DNA of 64,000 nucleotides, taken from the IMG/VR virus record IMGVR_UViG_3300013113_000534, positions 1-64,000 of that record; one strand, 5' to 3'. Under the pieces are notes generated by a model. The model saw only the letters and a list, made by a program, of their open reading frames with translations. It made no database searches and was not told where the DNA came from. Below are positions 41,343 through 50,942 of the stretch, in pieces. Numbering within the stretch: the stretch's first letter is position 1; each line of letters begins with the position of its first letter. The translations under genes were made by a program, and so were the position numbers. The stretch is from a virus.

Positions 41343-44300
41343 TTAATTTTCTCCAGTCAGTATCTTTAGTTCCCCTTTGAGAGTTGTTACGTCTCCACTC
41401 AACTCTTGCAGTTGAGTGGTTTGATCATCTATTGCTTTATTCGCAGTTTGCCCTAATTTTATAATCTTTGCTGATATTGCTCCTATCTCTTTTGAAGCGT
41501 CTACATATCCTTCAAGAGAGGTGGCAGCTGCTCTCAGTTTTGCACTCGTTTTATTGATTCCATCTTGAATATCCTTAGCATCAAAAGCTACGGCGAAGTT
41601 TTCCATTTGAGTTTTTATTGCTTCTCCTTGTGCTTTCAAAGCATCCATCATTGCTTGATTATCTTTCAACTGCTGGGCAAATTTTTCTTCCGCCTCTTTC
41701 GTTGCAGCATCGATGAATTTCTGCATAACTTCTTTACTCTCGCCAACTACAGATAATCCCGCAGCGGCTGTTCTTTCGTCTTTCTCAAACTGTCCAGTTG
41801 TGAGTCCTCTTACAAAGTCCTGCCTTCCGGTATTTTGAATTTTAGAGATATTCTCTTCAGCAAAATTTGCTAATCGAGCAAGGTCAGCATCTTTTTCTTC
41901 TTGAGTTGATGTATTAAAGCGGCTTCTAATCCTGTCTAATTCTTTATTGAAAATTCCAATAAAACTAAGATCGGTCACTTCCCCTCGACCAGCTTTAGCC
42001 ATATCAGATATTTGTTGCCCAGACCTCATTTTATCACGAGCAGCTATGATTTTTGCTCTTTCAGCTTCTGCCTTTGTAAGCTCACTTGCAGTTTCCATTT
42101 GCTTTTTGTGCATGAAAATAGCAGATTCTACTACCGTTGATTTAAAGTCTGCGGAAGCTTGATCTAATTCTTTTTGGATGGCATCTTTTTCTTCTATCGT
42201 TTTTGCTCCAGCTAAATCAGCTTCAAGCTCTTGAACTAAAGCTTTTGCTTGACCCGTATCTCCGATTGCTTGAGACATTGCAAGATCTCTGCTGATAAGA
42301 TTACTAAATTGGCCTTGTGTTGCTGGATTTCCCTCCATCAAACGCTGACCGACCTCTAGTCTTTGCCTCTGTTTAGAAATGTCGTCTCCTAATTTAGCGG
42401 CGATGTTGTTTTTTCTTTCTTCATCTATTAAAAGTTCTTTCTTTTTGATGTCGTTTAAAGTTTTCTGAATCCTTGCTGAATTTTTCATCAACATGCCAGT
42501 CTTTTTGGCAACTTTTTTATATTCTTCTTCAGCTCTCAATCGCTCAGTTGAACCTTCTTTTGTGGAGGCTAATGCTTTGCCAAGCTGCTCTAGCTGCTGC
42601 GAAGTATCAAAAGCCGCAACTCCAGTCTCTTTGGCCAAGTTGCTTAACACGCTCTGAATATTTTTGTTCCCCACGTTCATACCGCCACTGGCATCGCCAA
42701 CAAATTCTCTTTTCAAGGCCATCGCACGATTCTTGCCTCTCATCTCTGCGGTGGGTTTTGCTGCTTCCTCTGCAATCTTCCTAGCTTCTTCCTGCATTTT
42801 CGAAGCGTCCAAATATGCTTTTCCAGCGCCTAACGCAGCACCAGCCGCTGCACCCATTGGCCCAGCAACCATTGCTCCAGCGGCAGCGAATTGTGTGATT
42901 TGGCTAGCTGCATCTGTAAAAGCTGCATCTTCAAGATTTCCCTTAGCTTCTTGACTTGCTGATATAGAACCAAGAGCTTGCCCAGCAATAGTAAGCCCTA
43001 TGCCCCCTCTCATAGTGGGGGTTCTATTTGTAGCAACTCCCTTAACTCCCGCCGCTGCACCTCTAACGAATCTGTTTTGACCAAATCTTGAATTAGCAAC
43101 ACGAGAACCTGCGCTTCGAGTTGTTCGAACAGTCCTATTTATAAATTTTCCAGTCCTTGAATTGTTGAAACGTTGCCTACGTTGCTTCTTAGCGAGATCC
43201 CTAACTATTTTTTGATTATCTGCTTTGATTTTTTTAATCGGGTCTTTTTCTTTTCCGTCGCCTTCGTCTTTTTCACCCCCCATAGTTCCTGCCATTCCTC
43301 CCATCATCAAAAGCATCATAGGATCGTCCATTATTCCACCCATAGACCCCTCATTGTATCTTTTGATTTTGAGGTTGGGCAATGAGCCTTTCGCGAAATT
43401 TAAACTATCAATTTGACTTGGCTTGGGTAGCTTACCTTGTGAGTTCCGCTTCCCGAATAGCTTTGATTGCACTGCTGCGAATTTCAGTTTATTTTTCCCA
43501 ACACCATCTGGGTATCTTTTTTTAAACTCTGATTTAGTTAACCCTGATTCTTTCCTCTTAGAATGAACAGCTTCACTCATGTTTGAAACTCGAAATATCT
43601 TTCGAGCGGTATCTCCTGCCAAACTATTATTCCCTGATGCTTTCACCTCACCAGTCTTAGCTACATGCCTCCTAACATTATATAAACCTTTGAGTTTGCT
43701 TTGTCCCTCTAAATTTAAGTCGAAGGTAGATCCAGTGCCTTGTGAAACGAAATCGTCGAATGCTGAATCTGTCAATAAACTTCCTAACGCCAATTCTTGG
43801 ATATTTCCCGCGAAAGCCTTATGGGTTCCTTTGTTAATTTGCGAAGAGAGCGCGGCTTTTATAGCAGATTTCTTCTTATCTGGCATGTCACCACCAGAAA
43901 GCCTTTTTGCTATTCTCAGTGCCTGATCGAGACTTGAATCTCTTAGCCCGCTTAGTATACTATTAATATCCCCAATTCCTTTTTTATTTTTAGGAATTCC
44001 ATATGTAGGAACATTGACTAAGGTTTTATTGGTTTCAGTCGGGCCTAGAGTTGGCTTACCAGCTTTTGATGGATCTTTCGGACTTCGACCCATATAAAAC
44101 TTGTTTAGTTTATAGCCCGTTCGTGCGCCATGCAGCATGATGAATCTTCCATCTCTGTTTAAAGCACCACGGCGTTGCCTTCTTGTTGGGCCAGAGCCTC
44201 TGTTAAATCTAGGGATTTGATCTTCGCGTAAAATCTCTTCTCTTCCATTAATGCGAACTTGCATTTCGGAAGTATTCATGACAGCAGGTTTGCCTCTAAA

Positions 44301-45980
44301 ATTAGTAACATAAGGCGTTGCTCCTCTAGGAGCATCTCTAGCCTCATTCATCATGGCAGTCATCAAGTCTGGCTCCATTTCTCCTGCTCCTCCAGCAGCG
44401 AAGCGCTTGCCTCGCTTACCAGTGAAACCAGCTGCTCCACTAAATCCTGTAACGCCTTTCGCAGCAGCTTGTTTAGCTATACTCCTTACTAGCTGCTCTT
44501 GCTGTGTAAGTAAGGTATTTTCTCTTTGAATGGCCGCGATTACAGCTTGTTCTTTTTGAGCCTGTGTTGCTGTGGTGCTTGCAAGTGTCTTTCTTAAGTT
44601 AGCGTCTTTTTGTAATAACCCAACAATACCACCTTCAATATTCTTAATTCTTTCGGCAGCGGAACCCATCTGCATAACAGTCTTAAATCCTTCTTTAGCA
44701 AATTTAAAAACCGTTCCAAAAATTTTAGCAAAAGCAACTGTAAAGAGGGCTAACCCCGGCCCAGATAAGAATCCTCCAATAAATTTAAATAATCCCTGTA
44801 TAAACTTATTACCTTTTTCTGGATCTAAGGCTCCATCAAGCATATCTGATAATTTAGTGGCAAGCCCGACTAAATTTTGTAAAAGAGGCCCAAAAGTAAT
44901 GCCACCTAGTTTCGCCCCTAAGCTTGTAACAGAGACAACAAGGGAATTAAGTTGAGCTGAAAGCTGCTCATTAAGTGCAATGTTTTTACTTGTAGCTTCA
45001 TTAGTAGCATTAAAAGATTTTTCTGTAGCTTGTCCAAAAACAGAAGCATCACTACCAATGTCTTTTAACGCAGCACTAACAACGTTAATCTGGAAAACTC
45101 CACCAGCGAGTTCTTTAATTTGACTTGCTACAGTGGGATCTGTTATATTTTCTAAAGCTTTAGAAAGCGCTTGGAGTTTTTGAACCCCAGTCTGGGCAGC
45201 ATTAATCTCAACTCCCAATGATTTAAGATCTTCAATAGTAGTTCCCCTGCTCAAGCGAGTAAAAATTGATTTAAAAGCGTTACCGATAACAGCTCCACCT
45301 CGCGCAGTTCTCTGCTCAACAGCAGTAATTAGCCCCAGAAGTTCATCAAAACTAACTCCAGCATCTTCAGCTGTAGACCCAGCTCGACTAAAACCCTCGG
45401 CAAGATCTTGAGCGGAAACAGCGAAAGCGGTATCAACAGCAACAATTTTGTTGACCACTTGCTCCGCACTAAGTCCAGCAGAGGTGAAACCATTCATAGC
45501 TGCTGTCAAAGCCTTTACAGACTGCTCTGCTCCCAGTCCAGAGATTCTGGTTAATATAAGGGCAGCTTCTAACCTTTTGGCACTTTCTGTAGCGCTCAAA
45601 CCCTGCCTTGCAAGTTCAGCAGCGCCTTCAGCTACGGTATTAAATGACTGCCCTGTAACTTTGGCTACTTGAAAAATTGAGTTTCTATATTTGTTAAACT
45701 CTTTCGCGCCAGCTCCCAAAATCGAATTAATTTCAACTAATTTAGATTGAACGGTTATTGTAGTAGAGAGGAGGGCTTTAAACGATTGGTTTACCCCATT
45801 AATAACAGCAGTCGTTGCTCCGAACGCAAAAACACGGGCAGTAGAGGCATCTAGCGATTTTTGAAACTCAGAAGCTTGACCTGTAATCCTGCCTAAAGCT
45901 TGCTGCACCTGCTTTGCAGAGGCATTGATACTAGCTGGGTTTAGGTTTAAATTAGCATTAATATTTAGTGGAGCAGCCAT
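41343..45980 (-). CDS. Tail tape-measure protein
   Basis: A 1,545-residue protein starting at ATG 45980 (MAAPLNINANLNLNPAS); an in-frame GTG 15 bases upstream is the GTGTAT element and not a likely start. Residues about 75-260 match the TP901-type tape-measure domain (VTGQSFNTVAEGAAELARQG, LTAAMNGFTSAGLSAEQVV, NAFKSIFTRLSRG). A hydrophobic stretch (FIGGFLSGPGLALFTVAFA) follows at about 395-413, then a Gly/Lys/Arg-rich middle and long coiled coils in the C-terminal half (KKELLIDEERKNNIAAKL, AEAERAKIIAARDK). Length sets tail length; by the known rule (about 0.15 nm per residue) the tail would be about 230 nm. Position after the tail tube and chaperones fits. Confidence 0.92.
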   Translation of the reverse strand: MAAPLNINANLNLNPASINASAKQVQQALGRITGQASEFQKSLDASTARVFAFGATTAVINGVNQSFKALLSTTITVQSKLVEINSILGAGAKEFNKYRNSIFQVAKVTGQSFNTVAEGAAELARQGLSATESAKRLEAALILTRISGLGAEQSVKALTAAMNGFTSAGLSAEQVVNKIVAVDTAFAVSAQDLAEGFSRAGSTAEDAGVSFDELLGLITAVEQRTARGGAVIGNAFKSIFTRLSRGTTIEDLKSLGVEINAAQTGVQKLQALSKALENITDPTVASQIKELAGGVFQINVVSAALKDIGSDASVFGQATEKSFNATNEATSKNIALNEQLSAQLNSLVVSVTSLGAKLGGITFGPLLQNLVGLATKLSDMLDGALDPEKGNKFIQGLFKFIGGFLSGPGLALFTVAFAKIFGTVFKFAKEGFKTVMQMGSAAERIKNIEGGIVGLLQKDANLRKTLASTTATQAQKEQAVIAAIQRENTLLTQQEQLVRSIAKQAAAKGVTGFSGAAGFTGKRGKRFAAGGAGEMEPDLMTAMMNEARDAPRGATPYVTNFRGKPAVMNTSEMQVRINGREEILREDQIPRFNRGSGPTRRQRRGALNRDGRFIMLHGARTGYKLNKFYMGRSPKDPSKAGKPTLGPTETNKTLVNVPTYGIPKNKKGIGDINSILSGLRDSSLDQALRIAKRLSGGDMPDKKKSAIKAALSSQINKGTHKAFAGNIQELALGSLLTDSAFDDFVSQGTGSTFDLNLEGQSKLKGLYNVRRHVAKTGEVKASGNNSLAGDTARKIFRVSNMSEAVHSKRKESGLTKSEFKKRYPDGVGKNKLKFAAVQSKLFGKRNSQGKLPKPSQIDSLNFAKGSLPNLKIKRYNEGSMGGIMDDPMMLLMMGGMAGTMGGEKDEGDGKEKDPIKKIKADNQKIVRDLAKKQRRQRFNNSRTGKFINRTVRTTRSAGSRVANSRFGQNRFVRGAAAGVKGVATNRTPTMRGGIGLTIAGQALGSISASQEAKGNLEDAAFTDAASQITQFAAAGAMVAGPMGAAAGAALGAGKAYLDASKMQEEARKIAEEAAKPTAEMRGKNRAMALKREFVGDASGGMNVGNKNIQSVLSNLAKETGVAAFDTSQQLEQLGKALASTKEGSTERLRAEEEYKKVAKKTGMLMKNSARIQKTLNDIKKKELLIDEERKNNIAAKLGDDISKQRQRLEVGQRLMEGNPATQGQFSNLISRDLAMSQAIGDTGQAKALVQELEADLAGAKTIEEKDAIQKELDQASADFKSTVVESAIFMHKKQMETASELTKAEAERAKIIAARDKMRSGQQISDMAKAGRGEVTDLSFIGIFNKELDRIRSRFNTSTQEEKDADLARLANFAEENISKIQNTGRQDFVRGLTTGQFEKDERTAAAGLSVVGESKEVMQKFIDAATKEAEEKFAQQLKDNQAMMDALKAQGEAIKTQMENFAVAFDAKDIQDGINKTSAKLRAAATSLEGYVDASKEIGAISAKIIKLGQTANKAIDDQTTQLQELSGDVTTLKGELKILTGEN

Positions 45981-45989
45981 TGTAATTAA

Positions 45990-45995
45990 ATACAC
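45990..45995 (-). promoter_or_regulatory. GTGTAT element upstream of the tape measure
   Basis: Minus-strand TTTTAGTGTATTTAATTAC, first base 15 before ATG 45980. The T/A string in front matches the sites before 52333 and 57630. Confidence 0.5.
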
Positions 45996-46852
45996 TAAAA
46001 GTCATCAGCAGTCAGCTTTCCTCCTTTTTGTGACATTTTAGCTCTAAGGTCAGAGATTCCTTCTGTTACTTTATCTTCCTTAGCTCCATCTTCTTTTGGC
46101 TGGAAGTTATACACCTTTACGGCATCTTCCCTAATATCATCAGGAATATCAAGATTTTTAAGTTTATTTAAAAGGACGGAGGCGTAAGATAATAAACTTT
46201 TTTGCCAGATTGTTATTTTGTAAATATTTGTGTCAAGAATCTGATTTGGGTTCCTATAATTCAAACAATATACATCAAAAAAGTAAGATTCATAAGCAAG
46301 TTTTAATAAATTCTCAACACTTGTTAGTTCTTGTATCCTTGAGTTAACCTCCGAAATTAAAAAAAATAAATCTTCCTCACTCACATTTCTCGTCATCTCC
46401 TTATCGTAAAAGAGGCTGAGACTTATTTCCTTATTAGCCCTTTTTCTTTTCCCAAGATTTTCAGCACTATGATTAGTGAACTGATTCTTTTTGGCTTCTA
46501 ATTGAGCAAGCTGATCTACTTGTTTCTTAATAGAATCTTCAAAAGCTTTTCGAGCGTTGTTGTCTGATATTTTTGCAGAAGCTTTTTTTGACTTTTCAAT
46601 CATCCATTTTAAGTCCTTCATTAAAGACTCTTCCTCTTTTGACCACCCTCCCCTTTTTATCGCTAACTCTAGAAGCTCATCCTTTCCTTTGATACCTTTT
46701 TTCTTGGCTTCAGTAATACAATCTAACTCAAACTCTTGAAGCTTCAAGCTATCATATACTCCAAAATGCTTGAAGTAATAATCTTTATACTTGTGATTTA
46801 TTTTGCTATAACCACGCAGTATATCTAAAAGTAGTGAACTTTCCTTGTTCAT
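45995..46852 (-). CDS. Tail assembly chaperone-like protein 2
   Basis: A 285-residue highly charged helical protein (KNQFTNHSAENLGKRKRANKEI, TSVENLLKLAYESYFF). It lies between tail tube and tape measure, the place of the gpG/gpGT tail-assembly chaperones in siphophages. It is joined to the upstream gene by ATGA. I see no slippery heptamer at the junction, so translational coupling rather than a frameshift probably sets the ratio. No sequence family recognised; the role is inferred from position. Confidence 0.6.
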   Translation of the reverse strand: MNKESSLLLDILRGYSKINHKYKDYYFKHFGVYDSLKLQEFELDCITEAKKKGIKGKDELLELAIKRGGWSKEEESLMKDLKWMIEKSKKASAKISDNNARKAFEDSIKKQVDQLAQLEAKKNQFTNHSAENLGKRKRANKEISLSLFYDKEMTRNVSEEDLFFLISEVNSRIQELTSVENLLKLAYESYFFDVYCLNYRNPNQILDTNIYKITIWQKSLLSYASVLLNKLKNLDIPDDIREDAVKVYNFQPKEDGAKEDKVTEGISDLRAKMSQKGGKLTADDF

Positions 46853-47649
46853 TCATCACCGAAGACCTCTTTCATTTTCTCTTCGATCTCTTTTTGATTC
46901 GCTCCTAGCTTGTTATACCACAAATTAGCAACTCTAGCCAAAGTCTGAAAGGATAAATCAAAAATAGCTTTGTTGTCTAAAAGAGAAATGTCTTCAATAT
47001 CTTCCTCCTCTTCACACAACTGTAAATAATGCTCTCTCTTCTCATTAAAATCGTCGCCCAAGAATAAAGGGAAAAGCTCTGTAGAATCATTTACTTTGTC
47101 TTCGTAATAAGAAAAGTTAAAGATGAACCACTCAATAAGCTTCTGTTCTGCTTTTGCTTCTGCCGTCTGGTTATATTGAATTTGATAGAACTGTTCAAAT
47201 TCCGCTACAGTTCTTTGAGTTTCAGCAAACATCTCCTTTGCTTCTTCAAGCTTCTTTTTTTGCTCTTCATTCAGATCTTTCTGACCCTCATAAAATTCAA
47301 TAACCTTTGCTGCTTCCATATTATCAACAAAAGCTTTATTGATTATCTCACTACTCAGCTTAGAAGAAGAACCTCCTGAGTCGCCAATTTTGTTATTAAG
47401 CAGGAATCTTGTTAAATATCCAGCATTGATAAAATCATTGTACTGCTGTCCATAAAAGAACTCTGCATTTTCAATGTCAGCAAAAGAGGGTTTAGCGAAA
47501 ACAACCCTATTAGAAACAGTTTTGGTCTTTGTTTTAAAGGTTTCTACGATTTCGCCTTTAGAATTTTCCTTATCTACGGAAACTTTTTGCTTTACTTTTC
47601 TCTTAATTGGGAATGAATACAGCTCTTTCATAGACTTTTTACAAAACAT
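46849..47649 (-). CDS. Tail assembly chaperone-like protein 1
   Basis: A 266-residue charged protein with a basic N-terminus (FPIKRKVKQKVSVDKENSKG) and a coiled central part (EEQKKKLEEAKEMFAETQR). First of two adjacent genes between tail tube and tape measure. No enzymatic motif. The role as a tape-measure chaperone follows from order and from similarity in layout to T4-like cyanophage chaperones (inference). Start could be Met7. Confidence 0.58.
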   Translation of the reverse strand: MFCKKSMKELYSFPIKRKVKQKVSVDKENSKGEIVETFKTKTKTVSNRVVFAKPSFADIENAEFFYGQQYNDFINAGYLTRFLLNNKIGDSGGSSSKLSSEIINKAFVDNMEAAKVIEFYEGQKDLNEEQKKKLEEAKEMFAETQRTVAEFEQFYQIQYNQTAEAKAEQKLIEWFIFNFSYYEDKVNDSTELFPLFLGDDFNEKREHYLQLCEEEEDIEDISLLDNKAIFDLSFQTLARVANLWYNKLGANQKEIEEKMKEVFGDE

Positions 47650-47681
47650 TATCGTAAAAAAAACAAATATATCAACAAATA

Positions 47682-48068
47682 CTAGAAAATATATTCGATC
47701 CCAAGACTGGAATCTCCATGTTTTTCGAACTCAATGTAATCAAAGCCAGTCGAACCAGTAATATTATTCGCGATCAAAACATCATTAATGAAATACGAAT
47801 AAGTATCATTTCTTTTCATGTGAACTGAAATATCAAAGGGGACATTGGGAGAATAACCCCCAACAAACCTACCTGATTGATCAAAAATATACCCCACACT
47901 TCCAGAAAAAACAAAGCCACTGTTAAGTAATCCTGTGCTGCCTCCTTCTCCAGCAACAACATCTCCAGTCCCAGCAGCTACGGAGAAACCAGAGAAAGTG
48001 TCATCAATAGAAATATTTAAATTTGTAATTGATTCTTCGTAACCCGTAACTTGTTGGTAAACCTTCAT
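47682..48068 (-). CDS. Small tail-associated protein with lectin-like pattern
   Basis: A 128-residue beta-rich protein (DVVAGEGGSTGLLNSGFVF, NDTYSYFINDVLIANNI, GFDYIEFEKHGDSSLGIEYIF) that ends like a LamG-type sheet. Likely a minor tail protein. It begins 16 bases after a GTGTAA element which itself follows the tail-tube terminator directly. Confidence 0.58.
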   Translation of the reverse strand: MKVYQQVTGYEESITNLNISIDDTFSGFSVAAGTGDVVAGEGGSTGLLNSGFVFSGSVGYIFDQSGRFVGGYSPNVPFDISVHMKRNDTYSYFINDVLIANNITGSTGFDYIEFEKHGDSSLGIEYIF

Positions 48069-48078
48069 TCTTTATATA

Positions 48079-48084
48079 TTACAC
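48079..48084 (-). promoter_or_regulatory. GTGTAA element after the tail-tube terminator
   Basis: Minus-strand TTTTTTTGTGTAATATATAA, where the T-run is the end of the terminator at 48092-48115. ATG 48068 is 16 bases on. Since transcription from the tail tube is stopped here, a new promoter is expected. Confidence 0.55.
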
Positions 48085-48115
48085 AAAAAAACAGCCCCAC
48101 CTTTCGGTGAGGCTG
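48085..48115 (-). terminator. Intrinsic terminator after the tail-tube gene
   Basis: Arms 48092-48101 and 48106-48115 give a 10-bp stem (one G-T wobble) with a GAAA loop on the transcript, followed by seven T residues on the minus strand. It ends the leftward tail-tube transcript (48138-49400). Confidence 0.88.
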
Positions 48116-48137
48116 CTTTGTGAGTTTTTTAGTGGGA

Positions 48138-49400
48138 TTAATCGCCAGCCCCGTTGAGGACTTTGATTGGCTGATCACTCTCTTTGTTTCCACCAGCTTT
48201 GCCACTGAAAGGTGTAAAGGTAGGAACAGCTCTACTCTCCTGTGGGAAGAAGAACAATCCTTGGGAAGTGGTATCAGCACCTCCAATTTGAGCAGAGAAG
48301 GTTAGATCAACAGTTTCGTTGTCATCAAGTCCTTGTGAGAAAGACTGATTATCAAGAACTGCTCCCTTAAGGACATACCTGAGCTGACTTCCCTTGCCGG
48401 GTTCTGTAATATCTAACGCAATATCAGTTTTATTGTTTTCAGCCGCTCCAGTCAAAGCATATTCAAGTGCGCCTGAAGCAAAGTCCCTAGTAAGAGAGCT
48501 GATATTCATAGTTACGTCAATTGGGAATTCAAGTAGTTTAGCGTAAGCTAACTCATTACCAAGAGCCTGAATAACTTCGCGAGCTAGTGGAAGTTCAATA
48601 GAAGCACTTTGAATAGGCAGAGCACTAAAGGCAGGGCCACCAACTGGAGCGACACCATCTTCTTCGTCAGAGAAAGTAACGCTTACATCTTGAGGACGAA
48701 GAACAAGAGGAACGTCAGCTCCAGTGCTAGGAGCAGGAAGTTGAGTCGTTCCACTATGCGTTCTTACCCCCTCTAGATTCAATGATGGATTAAGGAGTCC
48801 AGAGTTAACTCCAGTATAGAAAACGATATTAGAAGCTTGCATTTCGACATCAGCCCTTGGGATTTCTCCAACGCTGAAGTTCGCACTGTAGCTAGAAAGG
48901 AAACAGTTTCCAAATCCAACAACATCATGAACATTTTCATTGGCGACCATATCTGCGTTATCTGCCATTGCAAAAGCATCTTTTCCCTCTTCAACCGTTA
49001 AAAGATAAACGTTCCGCTCACTAAGAATAGGATCTTCTGATAATTGACCAGAACACATTTGACCACTTGAAGCTGCTGCGTCTCGTTCTGATTTATGGAA
49101 ACCAAGAGCTAATTCATTTTCTCCATCTCCCAAAAAGTAACCAAAACTTAAAGTTGGATTGATTTCTTCAAGGTTGATGGTTCCGATTCGTGCTAATTGA
49201 CCAAATTCTCTAACGTCTTGACGCGTTCCAGCAAGATCCATTTCGAAGGAAAAGGTATCAAGACGATGAAGTTGATGAGCTGTAATCATACTTCTTCCAG
49301 TTACTGTGGTTCCAGCGGTGTGGTCATCATATATGCCCCATCCAGTGGGAGATACATAAACTGCTTTATTTTGTGAAATTACTCTAGTTCTTGTAGCCAT
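48138..49400 (-). CDS. Major tail tube protein
   Basis: A 420-residue protein with few charged runs and even beta-strand character, as tube subunits have. It opens MATRTRVISQNKAVYVSPTG; the N-terminal part (GRSMITAHQLHRLDTFSFEM) and the C-terminal FDGQ-type repeat LSFGYFLGDGENELALGF are consistent with tube/sheath-fold proteins, here without a sheath signature. Position between the tail-completion genes and the chaperones, and a strong terminator after it, indicate a highly expressed single tail subunit. Family by inference. Confidence 0.7.
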   Translation of the reverse strand: MATRTRVISQNKAVYVSPTGWGIYDDHTAGTTVTGRSMITAHQLHRLDTFSFEMDLAGTRQDVREFGQLARIGTINLEEINPTLSFGYFLGDGENELALGFHKSERDAAASSGQMCSGQLSEDPILSERNVYLLTVEEGKDAFAMADNADMVANENVHDVVGFGNCFLSSYSANFSVGEIPRADVEMQASNIVFYTGVNSGLLNPSLNLEGVRTHSGTTQLPAPSTGADVPLVLRPQDVSVTFSDEEDGVAPVGGPAFSALPIQSASIELPLAREVIQALGNELAYAKLLEFPIDVTMNISSLTRDFASGALEYALTGAAENNKTDIALDITEPGKGSQLRYVLKGAVLDNQSFSQGLDDNETVDLTFSAQIGGADTTSQGLFFFPQESRAVPTFTPFSGKAGGNKESDQPIKVLNGAGD

Positions 49401-49433
49401 TTTTGTAAAAAGGTTTACTTTAAATACACCGAT

Positions 49434-49439
49434 TTAAGA
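49434..49439 (-). promoter_or_regulatory. GTGTAT element upstream of the tail tube
   Basis: Minus-strand CGGTGTATTTAAAGTAAACC, 39 bases before ATG 49400. Lies in the 33-base gap after the upstream gene and overlaps its last codons. A tail-tube promoter here would explain the strong terminator downstream. Confidence 0.42.
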
Positions 49440-50312
49440 CCTTGGGAAACGATAGGTTAATAAATCGAAGTCCAAGAAAGCGATTGAGAAGTCCTTGTTT
49501 AGTTTTTCTCGCAGAGCTTCCGAAACAACTTTTGAAGCTGTAACACGATCAATATAAGAGCATAGAGGGTTACTCCCTTGATCTCCTACAATACCAGTAT
49601 AGGTATAAGGAAAATCCTTTACAGAATAAGAATAAGCATATGGGAAGCTTTCATAAGGAATATGAGTTACCTTTTCTCTTACGGTATCTCTAAGTCTAGA
49701 AATAACAGAATCTAAAATATAAGAATCTTTAGTTAAAATCATGACACGAACCCTACTTTCAGTGCTTTCCTCCCCACCAAATGCGAACTCTTCATTCTCA
49801 GAAGAAGCTAGAGAAACGAAACAAGCTGGAAGGAAATAAGCTCCTTTGTCTATAATTCCTGTCTCATTGTAAAAGTAAGGCGAATCTTGTCCATTTTCTA
49901 AAAAATCAGAATATACCAAAAATTCTACATCATCATCGTGAGAGATGTAAGTATTTACTTCTTTTACGGAATAGGTTCCAGATATGTTTAAATCAGTTCC
50001 AGAGGCTGCGGGGAACAAAAGTCTTCCATTTTGGTAATCAGTATAGACTCCTCCATTTGCGCTAGAATCTCCAGTAACAAAACCCCCGTCCACCATAAAC
50101 CCAGAGTTTACAGTATCAATATCATAATCAGCGACCAGTTGACGATACTCGCCCTGATAACCAACCATATCAGCGGGAATATCATCAAAATCTACATAAC
50201 GAAAATTATTGTCTAGCCCAGTAATATAAGCCTTAGTGTCAGACTTCAACAAACGGTTCTCTAACCATAAGTAAAAGCTGGATAATAAATTTTGATCAAA
50301 TTGAGCTTTCAT
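49434..50312 (-). CDS. Tail terminator or completion-like protein
   Basis: A 292-residue protein with mixed alpha-beta pattern (SSFYLWLENRLLKSDTKAYI, VRVMILTKDSYILDSVISRLRDTV, SKVVSEALREKLNKDFSIAF). Its place between the neck genes and the tail tube is where tail-terminator or head-tail joining proteins sit. Function by position only. Confidence 0.55.
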   Translation of the reverse strand: MKAQFDQNLLSSFYLWLENRLLKSDTKAYITGLDNNFRYVDFDDIPADMVGYQGEYRQLVADYDIDTVNSGFMVDGGFVTGDSSANGGVYTDYQNGRLLFPAASGTDLNISGTYSVKEVNTYISHDDDVEFLVYSDFLENGQDSPYFYNETGIIDKGAYFLPACFVSLASSENEEFAFGGEESTESRVRVMILTKDSYILDSVISRLRDTVREKVTHIPYESFPYAYSYSVKDFPYTYTGIVGDQGSNPLCSYIDRVTASKVVSEALREKLNKDFSIAFLDFDLLTYRFPRS

Positions 50313-50315
50313 TTT

Positions 50316-50942
50316 TTAAAATTTTATAATGTTTTTGTAAAACTTATCTACAAGTTTAGAGATGTAGGGTTGAGTTTGGAAGCTGGTGGATCTTAAATTC
50401 TTTAACACTTGTATCCCCGTTCCAGCTCTAGAATTGCCAACACCTTTGCTTCTATACAAAAAAGAGCCAAGGTTAGACATTCCTTTTTCTATACCCTCTG
50501 CCCAGCTAGATCCACTAGCCCAAGGTAACTGGGAAACACTAAAAAGCTCGTCTTGAGAAGGGGGGTTTGCGATAGATATCTTAAACCTACCACTAGATAT
50601 CGCCCGAACTGTAATTACAAGTTTTTGTTTTAATATCTTTTCAATTCCTGCTGTTGGGTCAGACCCCTTATTAAAACCAATAAAAGAAAAAAGGTTGCCA
50701 TAACCACCCAAGGAGCCAGAGCTATTTGATGCATTTGGCCCAGCTTTAATTTCTTTCGTAACAGAATGATTAAAAAAATCTTTAATTAAAGTTTTTTGTG
50801 CATCTTCAATAATAGGAACAACATATTTTCTTACTTCTCGCCCAGTGACCTTACCATTGTTACCAGCAGTCACTTCTTTGAGAAGTGCGGCCTTATCTAT
50901 AGTTACTTGAAACCTCGTTGCTGATATAAATGCCTTAGCCAT
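50316..50942 (-). CDS. HK97 gp10-like neck protein
   Basis: A 208-residue protein with a basic N-region (TIDKAALLKEVTAG) and a helical C-terminus (AEGIEKGMSNLGSFLYRSKG, YISKLVDKFYKNIIKF). The size and its position third after the capsid connectors fit the gp10/tail-completion class. Family assignment is moderate. Its ATG abuts the upstream stop. Confidence 0.6.
   Translation of the reverse strand: MAKAFISATRFQVTIDKAALLKEVTAGNNGKVTGREVRKYVVPIIEDAQKTLIKDFFNHSVTKEIKAGPNASNSSGSLGGYGNLFSFIGFNKGSDPTAGIEKILKQKLVITVRAISSGRFKISIANPPSQDELFSVSQLPWASGSSWAEGIEKGMSNLGSFLYRSKGVGNSRAGTGIQVLKNLRSTSFQTQPYISKLVDKFYKNIIKF

Noticed and set aside
45981-45995. GTG start for the tape measure, adding MYLIT
   Set aside because: The GTG belongs to the GTGTAT element. 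ATG 45980 gives a normal N-terminus and keeps the element in the leader.
46840-46860. Programmed frameshift joining the two chaperone-like genes, as for lambda G/GT
   Set aside because: No X-XXY-YYZ heptamer was found at the junction; an ATGA overlap is present.
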